64,000 nt of DNA from Ceratotherium simum simum (GCF_000283155.1 NW_004454163.1:18628633-18692632); one strand, 5' to 3'. Shown: positions 30,080 to 42,088, counted from the stretch's first letter. Numbers and translations: made by a program. The notes: generated from the letters alone by a model not told the origin.

Positions 30080-31055
30080 CCTGAGGAATTAAAATGAAGT
30101 GTTCCTCTACAGGGAATTTCATCTTAGATAAAGGTGATGGCTTGTGGTTTTACCTTTACTGAATAGAGAATGTGCTCCGAGAGCCAAGAAAGAGCCTAGC
30201 CAACATCCTTGCTCAGAAACTGGAAGTGTCTGTTCTCATGCAGCTCCCTCAAGACTAGGGCTGTGGCTGACCAGGGTCCCCGATCCTTCCCTCCACGCGT
30301 GGGCCCTGAGTGAGGAGTGTTGGGTGGTGGCCGCAGCTCTGAGTGGGTGGAGGACTGGGCACCCGGAATGCCTCTTCATCAGCTGGTGGATTTAGTGGGA
30401 CTGAAACAGTTCCAGAGGACGGTAAATGTACAACTAGCTGGGCGGAAGGCAGTGCTGGCTTAGAACTCAGAACCACCAGGCACTTTATGTAGCGGCATCA
30501 GAAGGGGGAACTGAGCGAGGAGATTTGGCACGAGCCCTCTTCCTGGCTTGTCCAGAGTGTGGTTATTGCACTGTGAGTGCCTCCTTTTTGCTGTGCGGCT
30601 TCACAGAGGTTGATTCCTGGTTTCTGGGTTCCTGGTGCAGGGAAGAAGTAGGGGGCGCCCCCCTAAAGGGGAAGGGAGTTTACGGGGGCCTAGGGAGGTA
30701 TCAGGGAGAGCAGAGGCTTGGTGTCCCTCCTCCCCTGCCCTGTGGTCCCCTGAGTTTGTGTCTGGAGGTGTGGGGAGTCCCTGAGCTTCCAAATGAGCAG
30801 TCACCCTCTGACCCGCTTCCCTGGGCCCAGGCCGTGGCAGGCTGCCGCCCAGCATCCAGGTCAGCCACACCTCCACATGTGGGCCAGGTCACCTCCCTCA
30901 GCAGGAGTCCCGGGACAGTGGCAGGCCTCCGGAAAGCAGCAGCGTGACCCAGGAGCGTAGGAAGAGGAGCGTGACATGCACGCACCGGGAAGCTGACCTT
31001 CCGCCAGGCCGCGCTCGTGTTAACAAATGCCCGGTTAGGTCAGCACACCTCGAAA
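30080..31055. other. Unique DNA; CpG-containing stretch 30905-31030
   Basis: No exon could be supported. About a dozen CpGs lie between 30905 and 31030 (CCGGAAAG, GAGCGTAGG, CACGCACCGGG, GGCCGCGCTCGTG). Open frames on both strands overlap and are judged non-coding. Confidence 0.35.
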
Positions 31056-31057
31056 AG

Positions 31058-31260
31058 GATGTGGACCTGGGACAGGGTCCAAAGCAAGGCAATAAAGATG
31101 ATTAAAAGGATGGAAAGTATGTCCTGTGAGGAGAGGCTCAGGGACGGGGCCAGAGAAGAGGAGGCTGCAGGGAAAGAACGTTCATGCCAGTAAACTCATG
31201 AAAGATTTATACAGACGCGCGTCAAGCAAGAGCCGGGTGAGGCCGGGGCGCTCCACCTTT
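31058..31260. mobile_element. L3/CR1 LINE fragment
   Basis: GGGTCCAAAGCAAGGCAATAAAGATGATTAAAAGGATGG, GAGGAGAGGCTCAGG and CAGAGAAGAGGAGGCTGC match the familiar CR1/L3 segment (the GATGATTAAAGG...GAGAAGAGAAGGCTG words). Its counterpart at 61.5 kb is in the opposite orientation. Confidence 0.6.
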
Positions 31261-31714
31261 ATCACGATCTGGAGTACGGTGCAATCCAGCCCTCAGCCGT
31301 CCTGGAGTCCCCAGGCAATGGGGACTTTCAGGAGAAGAGCAGGCAGCCAGGTAGTTTAAGGACCTCATTGTCGGAAAGCAGGAAGCCAACACCAGGGCCC
31401 TTCCAAGTCCTTCGTGGTAGAGCGTGTGATTCTGACGTTTGAGGAATGGCTGCAGAATATCGTCATGTCGACCCTAACTCCCAGCCTTGCTAAGAGTTAG
31501 TGGCCTTGCTAAGCCCCAGACCTTTCTATTTGACCTTGATAGTTAATATTTTTGTACAGCAGGTTAACTTTCCTAGTATTTGGGGCTTAAACTACACCCA
31601 GAGGGGCTTGCATTTCCTAGGTGGCAGAGGGGGAGGCGACCAGAATCAGGTTTGGTGGCCAAAGGGCACGGCCATCATCTGTGTCATGCCTCTGATCTCT
31701 CCCTCTGTTGTGGG

Positions 31715-31850
31715 GGAGAGCAGGTACTGTTTCCCCATTTAACAGATGGAATAACTGAGGCCAGGGACATCAGCCGAGATGGTTCAGCTAGAAGTAGAGG
31801 CTGAACTCCCCTCTACTGACTCCAATGCTCAGCCCTTTCGACTCCACAAC
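31715..31850 (-). mobile_element. MIR SINE fragment, antisense
   Basis: TTTCCCCATTTAACAGATGGAATAACTGAGGCCAGG and CAGCTAGAAGTAGAGGCTGAAC are MIR in reverse. Confidence 0.65.
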
Positions 31851-32214
31851 CTCAGGTGGACCTTTGACCTAGAAAATGCCAACAGCGGGGAGCTGGTAGG
31901 TGCATAATTGGGGTGTGGCTGTAATGTCCCATGAAGAGCAATGGCCCCTCTATACCCATGGTGTCTCTCCTTGGAATGCCTGCAGGGGGCTGTGGCCTTC
32001 TGTCTTCCTGCAGAGTACCTGGAGTTGTGTCTGATGGCTGTGAACTCCCCCTAGCAGGGGCAATTTGCTGGACCTGGGCTCTGTGATACCCCGCAGCCTG
32101 GAGCAGGAATTTTCAAACTGGGCTCTCGAGTCTGCATTATATCCCAGTTCCAGGTGACTCGCGCGGTGTTTGGACTTGCCTTCACTGCTTTTTTTCCGGG
32201 TGGTTAACGTCTGA

Positions 32215-32375
32215 GGCACGTGCCCTGGAATTAGACACTGGGTGTGAGTCCCGCCTCCTCCACCCACTAACTCTGTGATCTGGGCAAATTGCTTCATATC
32301 TTGAAAACTCTATTTCCTCTTCTGTAAAATGGGTCTCCTAATTGGGAGGCTTAAACAAGCTAATCTTTGTAAGCC
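32215..32375 (+). mobile_element. MIR SINE
   Basis: CCTGGAATTAGACACTGGGTGTGAGTCCCGCC, TAACTCTGTGATCTGGGCAAATTGC and CTTCTGTAAAATGGG follow the MIR core. Confidence 0.8.
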
Positions 32376-33660
32376 TCCTGGAGATGGTCTTTGTGCCAGC
32401 CCACTCTTCACATCAGAGGGGGTCCAAGAGGCTCAGGAAACCCTGTAAGGTGACAGTGGGGAGAAGATGTCTGCAGCGAAGTGTGGGCTTTCGGCCCCCC
32501 ATCCCGAGTGCTGGATTTGCTTATAAGCCCAGGGAGCAGAGCTTTGCCTTGCGTTCCCTCCAGGGGCGGGGAGCCCAGGATCGATTGTTCCTTCTCCTGG
32601 ATCAACTTGTAAAGCTCTGCCCCCAAGGTGGGGGCTGGCAGGGAAGGAGAGCTCCTCTAGAGCCGCTGTCAGCAGACTCTGCTCCCGCATTCCGTGGGCT
32701 GCTCCAAGGGGCTCTATGATTAAAACTGAGTTGTGGATGTCTTTTCCTCATGTTGCAGAAAAAGGTTAAACTCACAAGCAGTTCAAAGGTTTTCTCCTTA
32801 AACATGTTCTCAAAACTTGGCCGATTGATAACCATTTGTTTATTTTGGGAAACCAGTCAAAGATGTTTGCTGATTTCAGACAAAATTATGCATTTCATGA
32901 TGTGAATGTACTAAATGAGTGTTTCCTGCATTCCTCAAAGAGCAGTGTGCCTCCTTGTGCTCTGTCCCCACCCAAGCTGGAGACCTGCTGACTGGGAGGG
33001 GGTTCCTGCTGGGGTTGTCTCCCGCCGCAAGCTCCCTCCCCACAGGATGTAGGGTAGAGGAGCAATCACTGGAGGGCCGAGTCCTGGCCACACTGCTGAC
33101 CCACTGCCTGTGTTGACCTTGAGGGAGGTCTCTCACCTCCAGGGCGTATGGGGATTTTCTCTACTCCTCTGGCCCCATGCCCGCTCCATTTGAAGAGATG
33201 AACGAACTGAGGCAATTAACAGGGAAAGCTGACTCTGGGATGGAGATTAGAGGGCAGGGCACTTACTAAGGTGTACCCTTGGGATCAGTACCTCTAGACA
33301 GGAAGGGAAGGGAGCAGGATTGGGCAGAGGGAGAAGTTGACCCACAGTGCAGTGTGGGTGGGCAGTGCTGACCCTATGGGGAGCTCTGAAGTTGGGGTGA
33401 CTCTTTACACTTGTCCCAAGATGGAGTGAAGGGGCAGGTCTTTTTATGGCCATGTCCATTGGTCATCGGATGGGGACAGCCTGGGGGTGGAGTGTGACCT
33501 TGGGCCAGCAGCTCTCTTCATCCAGGGCAGTTTCCGTAGGGCCTGACAGCTAAGGGGCAGGGGAGTGCATCGTTCCTGAAGGGAGACCTGGGTGGCAATC
33601 ACAGTGGATGCCACAGTGAAGCACTATTAACTCTCCAGCTAGGAGTGATGGAGCAGTGCT
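32375..33660. other. Unique DNA; conserved-looking AT-rich block at 32705-32935
   Basis: No exon is visible. The 32705-32935 block (AACCATTTGTTTATTTTGGG with a forkhead-type core at 32837-32845, AAAATTATGCATTTCATGATGTG) is complex, repeat-free and AT-rich. The rest is GC-moderate with nothing recognised. Confidence 0.4.
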
Positions 33661-33960
33661 CTGTGCTACATTCCATGCTCCAGAGAACAGCAGAGAAGTG
33701 TCAGGCATGGTCCCTGCTCTCAATGGCCTGAGGTATAGTTTGCACAATGCTCTCTGGCTTCGGAAGCCACCAGAACATGGTGCATGACTATGTAGCATCA
33801 GCATGTTTGCTCGAGGAGGTTCAGAGAAGAGAGCCAATAGGAGGTGGTTACAGAATGCTTGCTGGAGGAGGTGGGCATTGACCTAGCTGTGAGACCTGAG
33901 GAAGATGTGGAAAGGAGATGGGAGAGCGTCAGGATGAGAGGAGCATGGAAGCCACAGTTA
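33660..33960 (-). mobile_element. Possible degraded L2, antisense
   Basis: GTGTCAGGCATGGTCCCTGCTCTCAATGGCC and GGAGGTGGGCATTGACCTAGCTGTGAGACCTGAGGAAG resemble the antisense L2 words '...CCCTGCCCTCATGG' and '...TTTGAGCTGAGACCTGAAGG'. The match is patchy. Confidence 0.4.
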
Positions 33961-34730
33961 AACAGGTGTGGGAGCCAGGGATTCCCACCTCCCCAGAAGT
34001 CACCCCCACAAAGCTCCCCAGAAACAGAGCCAGATGGGAGAGGCTCACAGCAGCCACTACCCCCACCGGAGCTAAACAGAAGGGAAAAGCCGGAGCTCCT
34101 GGCTCCTGTTGGGCCCCGGGCCAGACTGTTAGAAATCTCGGTAGACCCTGCAGGCTCCAGAGCCCCACTCCTAATGGTTAGAGTGGGGCAGCTAATGGAG
34201 GCGTTAGCGGTCCATCGCATGATGCCCGTGTGTCTGGGGAGACGGGAGAGCTGTTCTCCAAATTAATTTGTTTCATTAACTGAGGTCTCAGAATGGTTAA
34301 TTTACTTCATGTGCAAACTTTGAAAGGAAGAAAAAAAGAATGTGGTGGTCATTCCCAGCTAGTGTCAGATGGCTCTGCTGGGCGAGAGGCAGGAGAGCAA
34401 GCCATCCCCACATCTCCGAGTGTCACCCCCTCCCTGCATCTGTCCCCTGGGTGCAGTCAGGACACATTGTGGGCTCTGCAGGGTAAGCAGAGCCTCCAGC
34501 AGCTCTTGCTCACTCTGTCCTATGATTGACCGTGACTGTGGCTTGGTGTCCTCTAATTGTAGGACCAATTAAGAATCTCATCCCTCCTCCCTGTCCTCTG
34601 CCAGCATGTGCCCAAACCCTCCCTGGGTGCCAGGCTCTTTCCCTGGGGACAAAGTTAGTGTCAGCCATCAGATTTAATTTTGCAAGCTCTCTGACATCAT
34701 CTAGGTCACTGATAAAAACAAATAGGACAT
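33960..34730. other. Unique DNA with homeodomain-type motifs
   Basis: A compact block at 34255-34320 holds several TAAT/ATTA cores (CCAAATTAATTTG, TTTCATTAACTG, GGTTAATTTAC). A second block at 34545-34575 has CTAATTGTAGGACCAATTAAG. These are inferred possible enhancer elements. There is no coding evidence. Confidence 0.4.
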
Positions 34731-34734
34731 CTGG

Positions 34735-34850
34735 AATTAGTGGTGATGTATATGCAACTTTGTGAATATACTAAAAATCATGAATGATGTAATTTAAAAG
34801 GGTGAGTTTTCTGGTATGTGAATTATATCTCAATTAAAAAAATTTATTTT
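34735..34850 (+). mobile_element. L1M 3' end, sense, short
   Basis: GTGGTGATGTATATGCAACTTTGTGAATATACTAAAAATC, GGGTGAGTTTTCTGGTATGTGAATTATATCTCAATT and the A-rich tail are the sense form of the family seen in reverse at 25.5 kb. Confidence 0.85.
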
Positions 34851-35840
34851 AGTGAATAAGGCAGGTCCCAGGATGGAGTGATGTGGCAAGCCCCTGGAAA
34901 CACTCCTTGAATCTCAATGTTTGCAGCGTTCCCCAAATATATCAGGCTAGTAACCCTTTCAGAAAAGGATGTAGATTTGGTCTGGTCGTGACTTGGTCTG
35001 TGTGAATCTGTGCTAGCTATTAGTAGTCACATCTTTTCTTCCAAATTAGCTGTTTGGGAATCTCCTTGGGAGAGATGATATCTATATTTTTCTGATTTTT
35101 GAAAATTGGAACTGTATGCACATAGCTACAGTCTCCAGGATTCCTCAGATGTGGTCAGGGGACATTTACGACCTCACATGAGGAGTTCTCTTTCCCTGAG
35201 CAATATTGCTCCAACCCTCAGGCAAGAAGATGAGAACTCAGGGCCCCCTTTGCTCTCCCACGATCTCATAAGCCCTCGACATTGTACGGATGCTCTAGCG
35301 GCGTCTACCTTTCCTGGTCCAACACTTGTTCTCCAACAGAAGGCAAACCTTTCTTTCGGCCGCCCCCTTAATTTCACATCATCCATCCCATCAGCAGCCT
35401 CATGCTTCCCTCCTCCTTCTCACTCTAAATACAAAAATATAATTTTAGAATTGTCATTAACACTTGTTAAGCCCACTCCTTGACAAGCTCTGACAATTCC
35501 ACCTCATGCTTTGATGGTCATCACTGGTTACGGGAGACCCCTCATCCCATTCTGGAGTCCACCCTACCCCTCCTCCTCTTCACATCTGGGCTCATGGGGC
35601 AAGGACCCTGGGGGATGCCCAGTGCCTCCTTAAGCCCCTGTCTGTAAGTCACAGTTGCTTTCTGGAGCTTGATGTTCCCTTTAGCACCTCAGATCACTCC
35701 TACAGTCATGCAGTCCTTCATCCTATGAAGATGGCTAAGTCTTAGATCTTCCCACCAGGAACTGATCAGGAATTAACCCAGTTCAGAGCAGGATCTCTCC
35801 GTCAGGCCATTCACATGAGTTGTTAAAGTAGCCCTTTTGG
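34850..35840. other. Unique DNA, nothing recognised
   Basis: Pyrimidine-rich sequence at 35190-35720 gives long low-stop frames. No exon signals or repeat consensus could be confirmed. Confidence 0.3.
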
Positions 35841-35845
35841 AAGTA

Positions 35846-36497
35846 CAGTCGATCCTCCTTGTTCGTGGATTGCATATTTGCAAATTCGCCTATTTGCTAA
35901 AGTTCATTTGTGATCCCAAAATCAATACTCACAGTGCTTTCAAGGTCATTCGTCAACATGCATAGAGTGGGGAAAAATTCAAGTCGCCCAACATGCGTGT
36001 TCCCAGCTGAGGTCAAACGAGGAGATGCTCTGCCTTCCTGTTCCAGCTCTCATACTGTAAACAAGTGTCCTTTTTCTGATCTATTTACTGGCATGTTTTT
36101 CACGTTGGCGTGCTCTTCTTTGGTGAATTTGCTGTTTAAAATACCCCCAAGCGCAGCGCTGAAGTGCTGTCTAGTGTTCCTAAGCACAAGAAGGCTGTGA
36201 CGTGCCTTATACAGAAAATGCGTGTGTTAGCTGAGCTGCCTTCAGGCGTGAGTTCTGGTGCTGTTGGCTGAGTTCAGTGTTAATGAATCAACAGTATATA
36301 TTAAATAAAGGGTCTTTAAGCAGAAACACATGTAAAACGAGGTCATGTATTGATCACTTGGAGAAAATGTTGTGACCAGAGGCTCGCAGGAACCTAGCCC
36401 TGTATTTCCCTTAGAAGCAATGGTTCAGTATTCCCTAATTCAGTGTTTGCGGGACTTTGTAGAACATAACTACCGTGAATAATGAGAACTGATCGTG
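35846..36497 (+). mobile_element. Tigger-type (TcMar/pogo) DNA transposon with broken transposase start
   Basis: The left end is CAGTCGATCCTCCTTGTTCG after a TA at 35844-35845. The right end TTATTCACGG...(reverse) is a worn inverted copy. In between is the remnant 5' coding part of a Tigger transposase. From 36146 the frame reads PKRSAEVLSSVPKHKKA and continues to a premature TGA at 36269-36271, about 41 codons, corresponding to the CENP-B-type helix-turn-helix N-terminus. The expected ATG just upstream is ATA and a base is missing there. The rest of the transposase gene is absent, so this is an internally deleted, non-autonomous copy. It is dead by inspection. Confidence 0.85.
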
Positions 36498-36499
36498 TT

Positions 36500-38185
36500 T
36501 GCTCTTTAAAACAGGGAGAGAGATACTGAAAGTCAAGGAATATGTTGTGAGTGATACGACTTGGGGTCTGAGTCATTTATCTTGTTCGTGTGGTGATGGT
36601 AGAGCTGGGGGGAAGAGAAGGGGGCAGAGGGAGGCACGTCCTCCACTGGTCGTCACCTGGCTTGGATTTCACTGAGGGGACCTCTGCTTCCTTTGCCCCA
36701 TCCTGGGATGACACCATCCCCGAAGCCCTCCTGACTGCTCAACCCTGCAGTGACCATCATTGTCATCCTGTCATCAGGAGCCCAGGGGACAGTGAGACAG
36801 ATCCACGCTCCCGTTGCCTGTGGTTTGTCTTTATATCCCAGCAAGGAAATTGCCCTCATTAAGTCCCTGCTAAAGATAGAGAAGAAAATGGGGCAGGCAA
36901 ACCCCCACCTGGCAGGCAGGGCTGTCAGACTCTAAGCAAAATGAGTCAGATAGGAATTATTTTTAGGCTCCTTCTCCTCCCCCACGCCCACCCCTAAGCG
37001 GGCTCTCTTGGAAAGAAGAGCAGCTCATTTCTTGAAGCCAGATGTCCAGGTCCGTGTTTGATTGACGTGAAGGCCTTGGTACACCTAGAGAAGACCCCAG
37101 CCTTTGTACAAATCATAATGGTCAGATCATCCTTTGGACAATGCAGCCGCCTCGGGCAGCACTCCCGGGCAGAACAGGCTGCCGGGAGGGCCCTGTGGAG
37201 GCTGGCCCACGTCACATGCACGAGCGACGTACCATCCCCGGATGCCCTTTGTGCCCCTCTTTCCTGGCACTTGCTGCATACTCAGGACCTACTCTCAGCA
37301 TCACACAAGGCTCTGGGGTCCCCCTGGCAGGGAAGGACCAGCATGTCCCTTGGCCCAGGACTCGCATCCGTGTGGGGGCTATTTTGTACATTTTGGCAGA
37401 GCTCCTGGGTGCCGGGCCTGCCCACCTTGGCAGGGGGCATCTCCTGTCTGTGCCCACAGCTGGGAAGCTGAGCATCGCTCCTCCTTGTTCACTCTCTTCC
37501 CCTCTTTCCCTATTAGGATTCATTCAGACTCCTTAAACCCTAGATGGCAAGAGAGGGAGACCTGTGAGCAAGGAAGCTGACTGAAGAGGAGGCAGGGGGC
37601 ACATGCCTAGTGACCAGGAGGGCAGGAGGGCTGCTGACTAGGAAACTGACCATGAGAGATAAATGCCATCTCTACTGGGTCTGTGCCTGGGGCCCGAAGT
37701 AGAAGGGAACCAGCCACCCAAGTGGCTTTAATTACCCCTCCTCAGAGATCTTAGTTTCTATTTCGCTGAAATGCTGGGCATTTGGGGGTTGGCTCACAAA
37801 TGTTAGCCCCCAGCCCTTCCTCCCTTGCAGGAGCAGATGGAAACAGGCAATTCTGAAGGCCCCACATGACCTTGGCACCAAGTCGGCACAGCCTTCCCTG
37901 GAGGCAGTGTATACGGTGGGCAGCCCAGGGCCTGGGCCAGGCTCACTTGGTTATGGGTCTGGCTTGTCCCTCACCAACCAGGGGATCTTGAGAAAATAAG
38001 GACTCTCGCCAAGGCTGTTCTTCTTATTGTCCCCAAGGACATGGATGTGCAGCCTGCAGGGATGGCGGTAGATGACGTGTGATGGCAGGTACATGGAGAG
38101 TCCCAGCCCCGTGCCCAGCTCTAAGTACAGAAACATGAGTCCTCTCTCCTTCCTGACATTCGCTCCTGGGACCCCTGTGCCCTGG
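36500..38185. other. Unique DNA; overlapping chance frames at 37058-37580
   Basis: All three plus frames are open for 130-148 codons at 37058-37580, a composition effect rather than a gene. Around 36925-36975 there is a compact motif group, AAAATGAGTCAGATAGG (AP-1/MAF type) and AATTATTTTTAGG (MEF2-like). No exon can be supported. Confidence 0.35.
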
Positions 38186-38189
38186 GCAG

Positions 38190-38350
38190 TGTGCCAGGAA
38201 GGAAAGAACGCTGGGCTAGTGGTCGGGGAATCTGGGTGTTCATCCTTGTGGTGTGGCCCTGGGCGAGTTCCTTACACTCTTGGAGCCCGCTGTTTTCTCA
38301 GCAATAAAATGGAGCTCCTGATTCCACCTCTCAAATGTGTTAGGAAGAGC
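38190..38350 (+). mobile_element. MIR SINE
   Basis: GCTGGGCTAGTGGTCGGGGAATCTGGG, GTGTGGCCCTGGGCGAGTTCC and TTTCTCAGCAATAAAATGG follow MIR in sense. Confidence 0.7.
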
Positions 38351-38764
38351 ACAGGGCTAAAGATGAAAAAGAACACTTCTCAGGAATATTCTGTTCCTTA
38401 ACTGTGGGTTGGGAAAGACATTACTGAGATACACTCTAGAGGCCGGTTGGGGCTTTCAGTGCAAATAACCAGTGCCCCTTATGTCTTCAGCCCAGCCCAG
38501 GCACCCTCTCCAGAAAGTTCCAGAAAGGTAGGCCATGTCTGCTGCTCCTGTGTACATCTTTCAGGACCAAATCTGGTCCAGGTCTGCACCCTGGGCACCC
38601 AGCTGTGCCTGACTGAGCCCCCATACTCCCAGCATTCTGGCTGCCTGAGATAGGACACTGCCCAGGACCACCTTACTCATAGGGCGGGCTGCACATCCCG
38701 TTGGTTCTAGGACATTTTTCTGGACCCACAGGAAACCTCAGCCCACCCTCAGTCCTGCCTGGAA

Positions 38765-39012
38765 GTCACTCAGTGATTTAACAAGCATTTCCAGAATGCT
38801 CACCATGTTCAGGACACATTGAGCCCTTTACAAATATCAGCTCATATAATCTTCCCAACAATCCTAGGAGGAAGATACTATTTTTACAGTTGAGGGAAGT
38901 AACTTGCACGGAGAAGTAAAGTAACTTGCCCAAAGTTGCAGAGCTGGCAAGTAGCTGAGTCAGACTGCAAACTCAAGCAGTCTGGCTTCAGAGCCGGTGC
39001 CCCTAACCAGTT
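38765..39012 (-). mobile_element. MIR SINE, antisense, nearly full length
   Basis: TAACAAGCATTTCCAGAATGCTCACCATG, CTCATATAATCTTCCCAACAATCC, AACTTGCCCAAAGTTGCAGAGCTGG and GCAGTCTGGCTTCAGAGCCGG span most of MIR in reverse. Confidence 0.9.
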
Positions 39013-40235
39013 CTCTGCGGGAGAACTTCCCTCTGCCCGCCCTTGGCATGCTCAGCCTCCCTCTGCTGGGTCCCTCACTGCCTTCTACATACACCCCCTG
39101 ATTAACTCTTGTGCCAGGGGTGGTAAAGGCAGCACAGGGGCTGCCATTTTCAAAAGGACTGAGGGGAGGACTAGTGTATTATTCAAAGGAATGAACAAAT
39201 GGTGAGATTTCAGACAAGAACCACCAGACGGGGTTGCCCACCCTCTGCCTTCTGCACCCCTGCACCAGGTCAGTCATGCCCATAGATGCCTTCCCTGGTC
39301 CGGATGATTCATGCAGGGACATATTTAGGAAGTTCCTGCAATAGCCCAGAGATTTCCCAGGTTGTGGGGTCCCTGCCCAGTGAGAGGCCAGAGGAAAGGT
39401 GGTGTGAGTTCCAGAATCGTGGGCAGCTCTCAGGGGAGGAGCGTCTGGCCAGGGAGAGCTTCCTCAAGCTGCCAGCTCCCCCCAGTGTCAGGAGGTCAAG
39501 GCCAGGGCACAAGGGTGCCCTCCACTCCCCAAGGCTCCCCAGCAGGGACAGGAGCACAGGTTTTAAAAATACCAAGGAACCTTCCTGCCTGGGTCAGCAT
39601 TTACCCTGAGCTCCGAGAGTTATTTCTGAGTCTTCCCAGTAATTTAATTTTAGCCATTTATTCCAATGCATGTGTTTTGGGGAAGCCAAGGTGGCCTCTA
39701 TTATGGTTTGGAGTATTTTGGGAGGCCTTGGTTTCCAGAAGTGATGCAGGGGCTCAATTAGGCAAGACATCAGCAAGCAGAATTAAAATAACTCAAGAAG
39801 ACAGGCCCTCGGATCCCCAGAAGTGATGCCTGTGCTTAGCCTCCAGGGGGGAAATGAAGACAAAGTGTCCCCTGCGTGCCCAGTGGCCATCTCTCAAGTG
39901 GCATTTGTGTCATTATCTCCAGCTCTCCGAGCACCGCAGGCATCTCAGTGCTCTTCAGAATGCAGAACAGATGGAGCTGCCCATTCTTTCCAAGTAGGCC
40001 TGGATAGACAGACGGACAGCCCAAGCACCAGGGGTGGACAAGTCCACACTCATGCCAAGCTCTGTAGGTCCAGCTTGTAGGACGCTCAAACTCAACAACA
40101 ATTCATGGGCAGCTTAAAACTTACAGTCTCCAGCACATTAACATTGCAGAGGGTTTTGGAGGAATTATTAAACCTTTCTAAGAGACCTTCAGAACACCCA
40201 ACCAGCGCCAGCCATACCTGACCTCCCCTCCTCCA
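39012..40235. other. Unique DNA; conserved-looking block 39600-39800
   Basis: The block 39600-39800 contains TAATTTAATTTTAGCCATTTATTCCAATGC and GGCTCAATTAGGCAAGACATCAGC, is repeat-free and has homeodomain-type cores. No coding evidence was found elsewhere in the segment. Confidence 0.4.
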
Positions 40236-40239
40236 CTCC

Positions 40240-40500
40240 CTGAAGACAGAGCCTGCTCGACCTGCCCTCAGCTCCTCTCCCACCACACTGTCCTCGCTCA
40301 CTGCACTTCCAGGCCCCAGTCTTCTCTCGGTTCGTTGAACAAGCCAAGCTCACTCCTGTCTGTGTGGCTGGCCCCTCTGCCTAGGACCTTCCTCACCTGA
40401 CCCTTGCCCTCGCTGCTCTCTCCCATTTTGCAGCTTCCGCCTGCCCTTCACTATCCAGTGCTCCCTTGATCCTCTTCTCTGACCTTCCCCACAACTGCTG
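40240..40500 (+). mobile_element. L2 LINE fragment
   Basis: GAACAAGCCAAGCTCACTCCTG, CCCCTCTGCCTAGGACC and GCCTGCCCTTCACTATCCAGTGC echo the L2 3' region in sense; the copy is degraded. Confidence 0.5.
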
Positions 40501-41800
40501 GGGCACGTCAGGCCTGCATGGACTAAGAGAGCTCTCCCACCATGCTCAAGTTCCCTGGCTCACCTGGAGCAGGTGCAGCAGCTGAGGGATTTGGGGATGG
40601 GCGGGAGGCCCGAGAGCGTGCAGGACACTCGTTCATGGTGTGCAGAGGGTGAGCCCCCGTATCCCGAGACACCTCTCCGGGTAAACAGATGAGCCCAGAC
40701 CAAAAGCAGTCCCCCCAGCCAGCATTATCCACAGTTACCCCTCCCTCAGGAATACGCTGCCCTTGAGTTGTCTTCAAACAACATCTTTTCAGCTTTGAGG
40801 AAAGGATTCCTTGGACAAAGGATCCAATTTCAGGCTTTCTGTTTGTCAGAACTGACACTGAACTCAGGAACGATGTGTGTGGACTCAAAACAAAGATGAG
40901 AATTGTTTTTAGAAACAAAAGAATACTGTATGGGGCTGTGTGTGTGTTTGGTCTGGTGGCTGAGTGGCCGCAGTAAACACGTGTTCCAGACTGGCTTGGT
41001 GCATCAGGGAGCAGATGGCACTGCCTGGTCACCCTGAGTGGGAAACCTGGTACCTGAATGTGAGCTGCAACCATGGCTCAGAGAGGATGGGCAGAGATGG
41101 GTGAGACAGGCAGAGGGCAGGATTCTGACTTTGCCCTGATGTTCTGGAAGGTTGGAGATGCTCAGTGGGGCAAAGCAGGTGGTCATTAGGACCTCTCTAG
41201 GCAGGGCCCACGAAGGCCAGCTCCCTCCCAAGGCCCCACTGTTCAATTCCAGTCTCACTGCCGTCAAGACAGCAGAGGAATCTTGGGCACACTCTCCTGG
41301 CCAAAGCTCTAGTGTATTTTTACTGTGGTGCCTTCCTCTGCACGCAACTGGGAAAACCATCTCTGCCTCCTCATCCACCCCACCTCCCCCTACTCTCAAG
41401 CTGCTTCTAGTGTGCCCGGACTTACTGCTCTCGCATCCCATCTTGTGAACTGGGGGTCAGTGGTCGATCTGGCCACCTGGGGCAGACACTTTGCATTTTC
41501 ACTGGAAACTTCAGTGATTACCCAGAGTTAAGAGGATCATCTAGTGCTGAGAGTTTCTGGCACACTGAAAAGCCAGTACGTGTGGGGGATAGGTAGGGAG
41601 GGTGGATGCGTTGTATTTTTGGAAGGCAGGATTTTAGCTTCTAAAAGCCTAAAACCATGCCACTTTAGGCAAACACCCTTTTTGTTCTACCTTCACTTTC
41701 TGGAAGTCACATAACATGAGCCACTGCAGGACCCAGCTTCCAGCCAAATGTGTATGTGGCCCCTTGAGTGTGCCGACTTGTCTAGACTTGGTTTGGGTCT
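40500..41800. other. Unique DNA with a 183-codon chance frame on the minus strand
   Basis: The minus frame 40523-41074 and its neighbour 41004-41441 are open but have no splice context or recognisable motif. Low stop density on this CT-rich strand explains them. Confidence 0.35.
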
Positions 41801-41809
41801 CATTGCTAG

Positions 41810-41965
41810 ACGTGGAGCCTCAAAGGCATTACCTCACCTCCCTGAGGCTTGTTTCTCTTCCATAAAATAGGACATCTACCTTCTAAGACTATTTTGTGAT
41901 TCAAATGAGATGATGCTCTGAAAGTAGATAAAATGCCAAGGGCAGCACGAACATGAGGACTTATT
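41810..41965 (+). mobile_element. MIR SINE 3' half
   Basis: CATTACCTCACCTCCCTGAGGC, TTCCATAAAATAGGACATC, GTGATTCAAATGAGATGATGC and AGATAAAATGCC follow MIR. Confidence 0.75.
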
Positions 41966-42088
41966 GCCTGTATCTGTGTTTGTAGTATACATATGTCTGT
42001 GTTTATAGTTGTGTGGGTGTATGACTGCTTTAGGGACTTTGCCAGTTATTTCCAGAGTTTACTGGACATGGAGCTTGGCCTGGATGTT

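Noticed and set aside
37058..37580. Three plus-strand frames open together for 130-148 codons
   Set aside because: All three frames being open points to low stop density, not coding.
40523..41074. 183-codon minus-strand frame
   Set aside because: No recognisable domain or splice context.
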